Below, piece by piece: positions 1 through 12,900 of a stretch of DNA of 64,000 bases. Position 1 is the stretch's first letter. Each line of letters begins with the position of its first letter. The notes below the pieces were generated by a model. It did not search any database. It saw only the letters and a program-made list of their open reading frames with translations, and was not told where the DNA came from. Source of the stretch: Stercorarius parasiticus (lineage: Eukaryota > Chordata > Aves > Charadriiformes > Stercorariidae). Position numbers and translations under genes: made by a program. The stretch covers positions 310,001 to 374,000 of the forward strand of contig VWZL01000583.1 of assembly GCA_013396915.1 (NCBI GenBank). Reading direction: 5' to 3'.

Positions 1-3000
1 ATACTGTGTAGTTAAAAGTAGCTATGATGGTCTTGGCTTGAAAAACAGTTTAAAAACAGCTAAGAAAGAATAATCACTTCAGAAAGAAATGATTAGTCCA
101 TGGTTACATTAAATTTAATTTAATTTAGATTTTCACAGCTCTTGACTTTAGTGTGTGATTTCTAACATATCTGAAAGTTTTTGTCTGGCTTTTATATTAA
201 AAATCAGGTGATTGATAATGCTTTGTCAGTGAATTTTACTTGTATTATAAAACACTTCAAAACACCTTTTATCTTAAGGAATTATTATTTTCACACAAAA
301 ACATAAGGAATGGCAAATAAAAATCAATCAATTTCAAAGACTTGACTTTTGAGTCATTACTTAAGCTTTTGGATCATATAAAATTTTGGAATGTTGTGTG
401 AAATATTTTTATGATTCAGTAGGTTACCTAATGTATGTTGTTGAGCATTCAAGAAAAGATATGCTATATCATCAGCAAATATGGAAAACAGAAACCAAAT
501 ATCAGGGAGAGGAGAAGAGTCCTTCTAAAATCCACGTAGGATACATGTACCATCCCTGTTACAGGTCTTTCACCTGACCTCAGAGGCAAAATACATCTGA
601 GAGCAGGAAATGCTGAAAACTGAAAACTTCTGTATAATGAGCTGTAACTGATAAGAATTCTTCCATGCTACTTACATCATTTCAACTTTTCTTTGGGAAA
701 ATATCATCCAAGCTGAAGGGTTTCTTTAATAGCGCTGCATCTCTGGAGTAATTAAGAGTACATCAAGTTTCAGGAAATATCAGTGCAAAATCCTTTTCCA
801 GAAAATTGTTGTTGTTACAGTAAGCTCCATTTGGAATTTTATATAAAAAAACAAAACTAGGCAAAAAGGAAAATAAAAAACAAACCGGTACTTTTGCTGT
901 ATCCTATCCTAAAACTTTTCTGTTCACCCTTAGGTAGGAAGATCAGCTCTCACTGTAAAGAACTGTTTTATTTGCTTCTAGATAATCTGAATGATTTAGA
1001 TAACCTTCTTGAAGCGATGTTCATTTCTCTTAGGCTGCTGTCTCAGGATTTCACTTTTTACAATAAAATTCTGAACTTAAAAGTAGTGAGAAAAGATGGC
1101 TGCACCTATACCTGCATGTAATATATAGTTCCCTAAGCTGGCTTCCATCTAGTTGTTTCAGTTTTGTCCTGAAATTTTACAAACCGCTTTAGTATTTTTT
1201 GCAGTCCTGAAATTACAAGGTACTTGCACTGAAAAATAATGTCTAAAAGGCATATGGAGAGCAATCCTGGTGTTCTTTTTTATGTCAGTCAAAAAAATAG
1301 CACTCATTTCAGTGTTGTCAAAATAACGATCAAGTAAACAATATTTGAAAATGAAAGGATATTTTGAATTAGATTAAGCAATATCATTTTTATATATTTG
1401 TGAATTTAAATCCAAAACAATTAATTTCATTTAAAGCAGAATATAGTTGAAAGTTATCTCCAGTTGAAGACTTCATTCCATAATATTCCACTCACAGGTG
1501 TACCAATGCAATACATGGCACTAAAAGCAAATAATAAAGAAATAAATCAGGAAATATCAAACTATGACAGGGTTCTTTGGTTTTTGAGTTTGGTTTTGGG
1601 GGTTTTTTTAATAGTGATTCTTCACTGTTTCCTGATGTCCCAAAGCTAAACAAATGTTGGTAATACTCTCAAGGACATTGAGACAGGAAAGCTTCAGAAA
1701 GGAGACTCGAAAAAGGGAGGATTTGAATAATATTTAGTCTGAAAAACTGGGATAAATTGAGCTTATCCCAATTTCTAAAATCATTTTAAATCTGATGCAC
1801 TGGGAGAGGATAATTTAATTTCAAGAGGTCAGGAATTTGCCTAGTTATGTACACTCTGTGTGTATTTAATAGGTGACAAAGGAATTCCATCAAAGGAAGT
1901 TTCCTCTGAAGTGTGTTGTAGGATATTGTGGAGTACCCCTGACAAGGCCCAGGGCTGAACACACAATTTGAGATGTAGTTTTGCTGAACTCATAGAGACA
2001 GCAAATTAATGGCATGATGCCTATGTTGTCTAAAAATGAATCATTCAGCCTCATTTGGAGTGGTGAGATTAGATCAAAATATCTTAAACTTTTTCTGCAA
2101 TTACATTTAATTGAGGTACAGTTCTCGGGGGGTTTCATGTGAGAGGTGTCTGAGTAAAATATTTGGCTTTCTGAGAAGTGGCCTGTTCTTAGGGATGACT
2201 TCCTAGAGTAGAGATACGGTCAAGGTCTCTGGCAAGATGTTATACAATCTCTTTCTTGGCATGTTCAAAATGTATTAATCCTTTAAAGAAATATAACAGC
2301 TGGTGTTTTGAAGATGCCAGCAAAAACTCAAATTCAAAGAGTCAGCCTACAATTGAGCTGGACACATTTTATCTACTGCTGCTGCAGTGAAATGGAGGTG
2401 AACCCAAGTGAATCAAGGAGGTTGAATAACTGACAGTGAACATTAAATTTTTACTTGATGCAAGGCTGACCTTGTTTCAGCTTTGTTCATGATTGCTTTT
2501 AATTAATCTCTGCTAACTTTCATAAATGTTTAGGGTACAGATGAAAGGAAGATACGTTTTAATTTACAATATTGAGATGTTTCTCTGTTCTGCTTTTAGA
2601 ATGCATTTATTCATATTGTTTTTCTTAAATAGTTATTTTCCATAAAAAAAGGGAGAGGGAGGGAAACTAGGGCATTGTTTTTAGTCAGGCAGTTTTGTTA
2701 GATTCCCCAAGGTAACAGAGATCTGATTTTCATCCTTTATTTTCCTATGTAAGGCACTGACTATGTTGCCAGGTTTACTTTTTTTATTTCTGATGATACT
2801 TAATTCTTTTAACTTATGACAGAAATTCAAGATCTGAACACAGGTCTTGAGAAATGGAAATGCCAGCGTGTTTTTCTTCAATTTGTTGTTCAGTTAGACC
2901 CTACAGTAAGTCCTGTCAGAGACAATAACTTGGCCTCACTAGACTTTTTCCCTCAAATGTCCCTTCCCTTGCCTGCAATATAGAGCAGGTTCTCAGCTCA

Positions 3001-6000
3001 CAGCAGCTTCTACCACACCAAAAGTTAATCAGAAAGTGTATGCTACCTGTGGTGTTGTAAGCAACAGAAAGACTATGAGGGCCTTTCTATGTTTGCTGTC
3101 AGGCATAGGCATAGATGAGATGGATTTGAGGCTGCTTAAACTTGCTACAGGCATTTTCTCCCAACAGCTAGCATCTGTTCCCAGTGAACCATTTTATCAA
3201 GATATTATTTCACTGGAGTGTAAAGTGGCAAAAGTTATCCTCATACAAGCTGTTCAGTTGTAAATGTTAGGTACGCTTGGGTGTATTTTGTTGTTGTTGT
3301 TTTATTTTATGCATAATTACAAGTTAAAATATCTAACTTTTACGCCACAGACTGTTTACAATTTGTTCCCTACAAAGTTATGAAAAACTTTTTCTTGATG
3401 GAGGAAGCTTGGCTTGATGGAATGATCCAGATTTCAAATTTTGAGATATTCTTCCAAAAGTGCCTACAAGCAAACTACCTACTAAAGAAGGAAGTTTCCT
3501 TTTTTTCAGGAAAAATTTGATTTATTGGACAATTAGTGCAGAACAGATTTCTTTTTTCTTTTTTTTTTTTTTAAGGAGAAAGACCAGAAGTTTTACTATT
3601 ATTTACCAGACAAAAAGAACTTCTGAGCCGGAAGCAATTTCTTAATTTGAAATATTGCTCTTTGAACATAAAGAAATACAGATGTGAAAGGATCAGAAGC
3701 CAGCCGCACAACCATGCAAACTCTTTTTCTACTCCATACCAAAAACCCCAGTGTTCTAGCTTGCTTGCATAATGTTTCCTTTTCAATTACAGTGCATTCA
3801 AGAAAAGCCAGTCATAATGATATTCACTCACAGAGTAATATGTGACTTTTCTCACCAAGAGAAAAAAATACATGCTTTTCACCTTTCAAAGCTGTCTTCT
3901 GCAATTTCCTGTTCTGAGAATGAAAAAAAAATGGTGTTATTAATGGATAGAAAAGTCCTCTATGACACTTTAAAAAAAAAAAAAAATCTTAATTTCTCAG
4001 TTTCCTGCAAGAGAAAAATTGTAATTTCTGTTTCTCAGCTGTCCGGAGTTCTCATGTTTAATATTCAGCTGTTATTTTGCTCTTAAACATGAATTATATC
4101 AGACACAACAAACCTCCTTTTTTTTTTTCCTAGTGCTTATCCTGTTGAAGCGTGTACAGTCACAGTGGAGTCCAGCACACAGATGGCATTTCAGCAAGTA
4201 GATGTTCACTGTACATGAGATGATGGTGCAGACTACTAAAAGTCTGGGTCAAATCATATTAGAGCCTGCATTATGGAAAGATAGTGCTGCTTGTCAATGA
4301 TGTGTCATGAATTCCCCTTGGAAAGAGGGGAAAAAAGGTAAGACATCTACCTTAAGTGTCTAGGGAAAGAACTTAATGTCCCTAAACTCTCTATATATGG
4401 TGAAAAAAGTACATGTAGGCTCTTACAGAGAGTGATCTGGAATATGTTCCTGACATGTTGAAATAGGAGTCCAAAATAAGTAGTCTCCTGGTTTAGACAT
4501 AACCAGTGTTTCAACATTTAATGGCTATAAATTGTGGTAAACCAAGTTTGTTTCATAAATGAAAATAAAAGAAAAGGTATGCAAAAGTTTTCTAACCTTT
4601 TTTGCAAATTCGGCTTCTTTAATGTTAGTCAAAAGTCTCAAGACTTTACCTGTCCCCCTGAAGAAATACTGCTTTAAAGGAATCGTACTTTTTCATCCTA
4701 TCATTTGCTTTTTAAGTGGAACAGCTAGTGAAACTTTGGAAGTGGAGCACAGTGGAACTGAGCTGAATAATAAACTAAAATTTGCTTCTAGCCAAAAGAA
4801 GTTTTAGTTCTTTTTTCTTCCTCTTTCTTCTAAGCTACCATGTCTCTAGTTCCTTGCAGTTCCCAAAGGACTGAAGATAATGGCCTTCAACACAGACACC
4901 GTGGAATGGTGTAATCTGTAATGTATGATTCAGCTTGACTTCTCCAGTCCATATTGTAAGAAATGGCACTGTTATCACCTTTTACAAAGAGCTGGCGTCG
5001 TATATTGGTTGCATCTCCTTTTTTACCCCATGTGTGCTAACCTGCACAGGAAGGAACATTGAAGGGAGTGATGAATAGACTGGACTACCCAGGGGATGAG
5101 GATTATTTATGAAGTTACTCCAGTTCAGTGAACAGTGTAATTCATGTCAAAGTGTGTGACTTAAACCCAGTGAATTACAAACTTCACTCCAGGAGATGAT
5201 TTGAAATCTGGAGATCAAAGGCAGGCTGCGACAAGGCAGTGGGTAAAGTACATTTTCTAACAAACCTTTTCCACCACACACCTAATGAAAACTCAATTCC
5301 AAAATTCTCTGTACGGCTTTCAGATCATAAATATAATCCACTTTTTCCCACCATTGCACCATGTCACACAACTATCTGTGCAGTGACAGGCAAGCTCATT
5401 TTAGCTCATTCACAAAATACATTTCTCAGTCTTAAAGTGTTTACAATTTAAGTGCCTGTGTGAGAAACCACTACAGAAAACATATTCTGCAGAGGGTGTT
5501 AGTAGATCATCTGTGTGATATTTTAGGATCAAAGACAACAGTAGCATTTTATGGAAAAGCTTATAATTTTTGAGTATCACCCAAGTTATCACTTGCTGTT
5601 TCTCTTCAGACCGTAGCTGTCAAATCACCACAACGGTGTTAGTGGGAACTCTTTTGGTTGTGACTCAAACCATTCAGTCCCATGTTTCTACTTCAACTGC
5701 TGCCCTAGAACAAAGCACTTTCTGGTCCTCTATACTTTGTATACTGCAAAAACGCTTAAGGTTCACAAAATCTGTGCTATTTAAGCTTATCATTAAGTAT
5801 TTCCGTATGTTCAGTTGATTTCATTTTAATGAGCATATCACCCCAAAAATTATTATGGAAAAATAAACGAAACAAGCAGGTGACAGACCCACGACAAAGA
5901 CAGTACTTCTTCATAAAATGAGTAACTCTGAATTGCTTCATGGATTTATTTACCTGGATTAAATAGGCATACAGGCAAATTAACCAAAAAAATATGGGAC

Positions 6001-9000
6001 ATTGAACATTGTGTCATTCTGCTCATTTCCCTCAGATCCTATGTTAGAAGGTTGCAGTGATGATCTATATATAGCCTCTAAACATCTCTCAGTCAGCTAA
6101 CAAACCAGGCAGGATTTTCAAGGGCCATCATTCAATATTGCACATGTAGAAGCGGGGTGCAGAGGTGATTTGCGATTTTGTGGATGTAATTTCCTGTGAT
6201 TCCTCAGGAAAACATTTAGGAAAACCAGCAGTTTGAGATGAATTCTGACTACGGAATTGGGCTTCCACTCCTGAACCATGTTTTCTGCAGTCTCTTGACA
6301 TCTAAGCCATTCAGAACTAGACCAAACCCTATTTTTTTCCCAGGTGGCTTCCTCCCTCTGTGTCTTTCCTTTTTCTTTATTATTTTGATTAATTTTCATC
6401 ATCACTTCCCTTTTTTTGGGGGGGGGAGGGGGAGAGAATGAAAGTCAGGATTGTTTAGGTTTTTTCATCCCTATTTCATCCCAGTTTTCAGTCTTTCCTC
6501 TTTTACCTTTACTTGGCCACCTGAGGTGAGGGCACACATTGGCCTCTGAGCAGCCAGGCTCAGCCGATACCAGGGCAGAGAGCCTGCAGCTCTCTCCTGT
6601 GCATGTGAGCTCCTTCTTGGCTGATTGCATTAGGGCGGCTGTCAGAGCACGGACAGAAGGTGGGCGGTTTTCAAGGATCTCTTCTCTACACAAACATGGC
6701 TGCAAGAGCACAGTCACCCTGAGGATTGGTGGATCTGGGACACACAATATTTTTTATTTTTTTTTTTAGTATGGCCCAGCAAGAAGCTGATGAAAAATTA
6801 TGCAACTGGAAAAATAAAATATCATTGACACAATACATTTAAGACAACCGTTTAACTGTAAAAGTCATTAAATAATGCACTGGTGTTCTCATTCTTAACA
6901 AGTGTCTACAAGATAGCATGCATGTTTCAAATGCACTATGTAAAAGTGTAATTTTTTAATACCTCTTAGATCCTCCTCAAATTCCCTTCTGCTATAGGAC
7001 ACTCAGAGAGCAGAAAACTGGACAGCAGAGCCTAGAAATGCAGAGATCTGTTGTTACTGCTCTTACTTTACCAGGAATTCACAGTTCTAGCACTTTTGTT
7101 ACTAATTTATGTCCTTCATTCTCTTCTCTGACCTGCTTGTTTGTTGCTTCCACCTGATTAGGGTTTGTAATCCCATTGGCATTCTATTAGATTTTTCCAT
7201 GGGCACTAGATGGGTGTCCTCCAGAAGTTCCTCAGAAATAATATAAAATTATTACTTGTTAATTAATATGTAAATCTCAGTGAGTGTATAAGCCAGATCT
7301 CATAGTGCCAGAGTTATGGCCATTGGGTTTTTAAACATGTAAAAAGAAATAGAGGAACTCTCAGCTTATGTATGAAACTCCAGAATTTCAGTAAAAACAT
7401 GTATAGGTAAGGTTAAGAAGAACAAAATTCTATAGTAGGAGGGATTTTATCTGGAATACATTTCTGTATTTTCACACAACTGATATATCAAGTAGCGTAC
7501 CAAAAATAGCAACATCCTTTAATTTTTTGTTGTAAATATACACTTCTTTTAACAGAGATAGAGGAATTCATCTTTGAATTGAAAGAAAAGGATGATTGTT
7601 AGGAATCCTCAATAATGAAAAAATTCAGAAACCATAAGCTTTATTTACTCTTTTCTAAATAAGAAAATGCTGACAGAAATACTACATTCATGTCTGGTAA
7701 GTACTGCTCTAATTTCTTTATTGCTCCTATAACTGCTAGCAATGCAAAAATAAATCCGAGGATTGTTCAATGCCTTTTGGGCTGACAGGCATGATAAACG
7801 CTTTTTCGGGTGTGTAATTTACTGCAATCTCTGTTTTGAATAATTAAATAAAACCTTAACATTTAAGCATCTTTTTTCAGCTGCTTACAGGGCACGTAAA
7901 AAAGTGTTAAGCCACAAGGTAAAATTCAGATTTCCATTAACTCAAGGACTACCAAAGCTCTCTGAATTCTTGTTCATTTAGCATTAGCATGCTGTTCTCT
8001 GGTCTGAAGATTCTACGCTAAGAACGCTCCAAGTCCTTCACTGGGGCACTGTCTTCCATCAGAGCTGAACTCAGGGGTTTTTAGTGTCAACAAATTAAAC
8101 CAAATGTCATGCAGCTGTCTTGCCTAAGAGCCTTGCTCAATGGGGAGCCTAGCAAGCTCACTTCAGCTGAAATAACCCCCCTAAGATCAATGCATAGTTT
8201 CAGACATGCAAACAGGCAGAAAAGCAAGGTCAAGCAACAAAACACTGAATGATTCACAGTCTTGAGACAAAATTTCATGCCTAATGATGCTGACAGACAT
8301 CTTTTTCTCCTGCAATACAAGGAATAACAGTAACTCATGTAATTCAGGCCAAATGCATCAGTATCTATGTTCATTAGATGAAGAGTTGATAAATCTAAAT
8401 AACAGGAGGCACTGACCCTTTTTTTTTCTTTTTCCGTTTAAAATGGGCTTCATGGATATTGTGCTTGATGTGACAACCAACCTAATTCCATCTTTGAGGT
8501 TTGTCTGTTTATTACTATGTAGACAAACATAAAAATCTGAGGTTTTTGGACACTTCGGCTCTAATGACTATACTATTGTATTTTTTACTATTGCCGTGGC
8601 TCTGCTTCACCCCAAACCAGGACAACTATTCTAACAGCTAATGGCTTAGCAGGATCTAATCAGTTGTTGGCTGCAGTCACTGAAGAGTTGCTTGTCAAAC
8701 TGGTGGTAAGAATTTTACAATTATTGATTCTAACAGGGAGAAGTTAGAGTATGTGGTACCCTATAAAGGACAGTAATAGTAACCTCTATCCTTTGTGCAG
8801 TGACTTTTCATATAAAGCTGCGTAGGAACATTTCATTCATACTGAAAATGAAAATAGCTGATAGTTAAATTCTGCCATTGCAGTACTAGGAGTCATGAAA
8901 AAAATCACTTACAGTGATATTTTCAAATTATTGCACCTATGGGTAAAATTTCTGAAAGACTTTATGCATTTTTAAAATGTAATTTACATTTGAAAAATTG

Positions 9001-9900
9001 CATGGAAGTTAAAATCTCATTGCAGTTCAATAACATATATCCTCCTCAGTTAATTGTACCTAAAAATGAAATATGGGGTCTTGAGCCAAGTAGATAATTT
9101 TGGAAATTTTGCTTTTAATATAAAATAAAATCTAAACACAAAATACTTTTTTTTTTTAGGAACTATTGATATAGATCACATTTGGCCACAACTTTTTAAA
9201 ATATTACCCTCTTTCCCGCTGCCCTGACTTCATCCATCTATAATTTTGACGTATACAATACATCCATGAGATTCAATATATTGATATGTAGAACACCGAG
9301 TACGAACCTGAATGAAAGTATCTAAAATACTGTATGTTTATTTCATTCACATATTATATACTGTAATGCCTTACAAAGCAAACACTTGCCATGTATAGAC
9401 TGTGACATGATCTTTAAATTCTTGATAAAGCATTAGTAATTCATTATTCATTAAAATGGTAACATTTTAACTTCTATTTGTAGCTTACTGAAACAGTTTT
9501 TAAGTATTTATTTATCCAGATATTCAAGTGGCATATTCTTAACACTAAGCAAGTCATTTTATCTCTGCCAGATTTTTGTAGAAGAAAACATATTTCTGCT
9601 GGTGTGTTAAAGAGCTCTGATTTTCTGTTGTGCTCAGATGTCCAGGTATGCTGTTTGGCAAATTTCAAAATGTTGTAAATGAGTAGTGGCACCCTCACTG
9701 TTTTTTCAGGTAAGCTGTTCTCAAAATAATCTTAAATAACATTGCAGCTTTTGAGACTCTTCTGCTCAAGTGAAAATAAGAGATTCAAGGGTTGGTTCCA
9801 GTATTTTTTGCCTATGGTGGAAAACTGCTCATCTGACAAGTTAATATTTCTTGTCCATTTCCCTAGAATGATCAAACTTAAAATCCCACGTAAGACAGAA
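1..9900. other. Intergenic, no gene recognised
   Basis: AT-rich sequence with short, stop-limited ORFs of unremarkable composition (longest about 110 codons). Small items seen: a (TTTAA)-type tract at about 110-127; T-runs near 3,550; a T7-G9-A-G5 purine/pyrimidine switch at about 6,411-6,433; and a TATATATA word near 6,067. No splice-compatible exon series with a recognisable protein was found on either strand. Confidence 0.6.
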
Positions 9901-12900
9901 CATCTGTTTATCCATAAAAACCCTTCCCCGTTCATCCATGCAGGATGGATGAATATCAGTTCTGAACTTTCCTTCACCAGGAAGGAACTGTGGAAAGTCA
10001 TTAATATTTACATGCCCTTATTGAGGGACACGCTTCAGAGAAATACAAACTGCAGTTTATATTCCATGCGTGAATAACTGAGTGAGTTTCTGCAGCCATT
10101 GCAAAGCAGATCTCCGTATTGAGTGCTCTTTCTTGCCCTGATATCTACTATCACTATAAATAGTTACTTTTGGGAAAACACGCTCATACACAACACTGGA
10201 TAGCAGTACAGTTTAAGGAGAATATAAATGCTGACTGAATAAGATATTCTTAGCAGCAGCTGCATGCCAGATACTATGATATTCATTCATTAGTAACAGT
10301 ATTAAATTTGTCTAAATAGAGCCTTGCCTAATTAGCTTTAATGACAAAAGGGAGTTTTCTAAACCGCATCATCTGAGTTGGCTGGAGGGAGGGATCTCAA
10401 ACTAGACTCCAGGTACAGTGCAGAATATTCTACTGTATCTCATCTTCTTCTATTGTAATTCAGGTTCCACTTAAGCTTATTAATGCAGAAGGAATCATTA
10501 TGATAATATAATCCTCTTACGTTTGTGGTGTTTTTCTTCTGCAAGAAGTGGGTTAGCACTGCCACTGTACCATCTAATGAGTCATTAAACTCATTTCAAA
10601 ATAGTGAGAAAAGAGGTCACATAGGCATAATTTAGGATTTTGCTTCAACAGTTTAACAGGATTTCTTTCCTGTTCAGATATGGCCAAATAGTCTTTGAGG
10701 CTCCTAGTATCTGAAAGATCAAGTCATTTTGCTTCCCATTGTGAAGGTTTAACTGAGATTATATTCCTAAAACAAATTGGTCTTATAGAACACACTACAA
10801 CAAATACAAAAATTTTAGTCATGGCTGACACATGGGGTGATGTGCCAGTAACCGCTTTCCTCATAAACATTCACTAATTAGTCCTGATTAAACACTTGCT
10901 TTATTTTGAGCATGAGCTATCACCTTCATATTTAACAAAGGACTTAAGTTTGTGCTTAAAATTCACCTAAGTCAAATTAAGCATTTACTGTAAAGTAAGG
11001 ATATATTTTAATAATTTTTTTAAGCTGTGGTCAGAACGTATGATCAGCAAAATGGAGATGTATAGCTAGATAGACTTCTTTTCTTAGCTTTACTTTTCTT
11101 CATTTCCTTCACCCATATTTATTTCACCTCTAGAAAAAAAAATAATGGTCGCTCTGCTGTTCTTACATTTTTTCTCTATTCTTCATGTATATATAATGGG
11201 CATTATTAAGAACTACAAACATTTTAGTTTTTTAAGCATGCATTATTTTATATAAAATTTTTAAAACTCTGAAGTGGGAAATAAGTATCTCTGTATTTAC
11301 AAGTCACATTATCTCAAAAGTGCTTTATCACATTTGTTTATTTTTTAGTAGAAAAGGAAGAAAAATTAAAGTATGAGAAGTGCATTTATACCAGATATGT
11401 GTTCTATCAAATCATTGAAAACAGTAAAGATAACCAAGGCGGTACAGCATCATGAAGAAATTTTTCATGCTAAAATTACTGTTTTATGAGCCAGATTCTG
11501 TTCTTAGGTTGACCATTTTTTATTGTGGGGTTTTCAAACAGTTTTGAGACCTCCACTTTTATGTAGTGCATGTAGTGCATATGGTACCTGACACCTCCTT
11601 AAACGCCTAAAAGCATTTTGAATCAAAATCTATAATCATGTAATCATTTTTAAAAGGAGAAAGCAACTTGTGAGCATTCCTGGTTCACTAGTCACTAGGT
11701 GATTTCTGTATATGTTCCACCTCTGCAATAGGGATGGAGATGATTTGAGCCGAGCTTCCAAATGGTTAATTTTGTAGGAATATATGCTTTAACAGATTCA
11801 GTCTTGTAAGCATAGAAGTCCCACATGAAAACTGACCCTTTTGATGCATCAGATATTTTTAACCTATATATCCATATTCCTCAGCCACACAGATCTCCAA
11901 TTTCGGCAGCATTGTCAGCTAGACTTTGGAGCAACCGTCTTAAAAGCGTTACCAACTGCTTGCCACAAATTACATGCTTTTGTAAAAAAAGCCAATAACG
12001 GTGGCTGAACGTTAGAAGTGACATCAGTTCCAATGGCCACCTTAGGATTTCTGGTGGCTGAAAGAAAGATGTTTCTCTAGCAAGTTAAGGAAATTAAATA
12101 CTAAAAGTTCAGATGATAGTTGGAATCTTTGAGCCAATTCTAAAAAGCTAATTGAAGAAAAGACCACTTTCATTGTGTTTTTTGCAGCCATGCATTGCAA
12201 AAATTGAAGTTCTGCATGTGGTCTAAAAAGAGGTACTAAAAGCTTCAATATCTTTCAGAGAAAAATAATTTTCATCATCTCATTTGTATTAAAGAATAGT
12301 AACTTGTTTCTTATTAGCTTGAAAACCTGGATGTGTATATGGAAGGACACAAGATCTCACACTGGTCACGCCTGGATCATTCAGTGCATTTTGAACTGCT
12401 CTATTTAAATCCTAAATTCCTTGAGACTTGAACCGTTTCTTCTTCTTTTTTATTTTGCTCGGGATCAGGCATATGTCAGTGAGACATGTGTATCTGTAAG
12501 CAGCAGCTCATGATAACTACAGAAAGTGTCAGAATAATATAAAAAAAATTATACCTTTTTTACTGACAAATTAGTAAAGTTTTGCTCTGACATAGGGAAA
12601 GCATAAACTGCATATCTCAGTTAAAACAGCTCCACTCTCAACTTTAAGATTCGGTTGGCAAACAAACCTTATAGTCTTCACAATGTGAAATCAAACCTTA
12701 AGACCATAAATGCAGCTGGGACATTCAACCAGACAGTATTTTGTATTTAATTGCTTGCTAGCCAAAAATAATTGCAATTCAAAACCCAGAGTTTTACTTA
12801 AAAGGCCAAATTGCAAAATAAGCACAAACAGATACCATGGGGAATATTCCAACACAGCATAAATCTGGAAAATTGTAACTTGTCACTAAGTGAATTTATT

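Noticed and set aside
3547..3573. T-rich tract followed by AAG, acceptor-like
   Set aside because: Poly-T tracts are frequent here and no coding-like exon follows.
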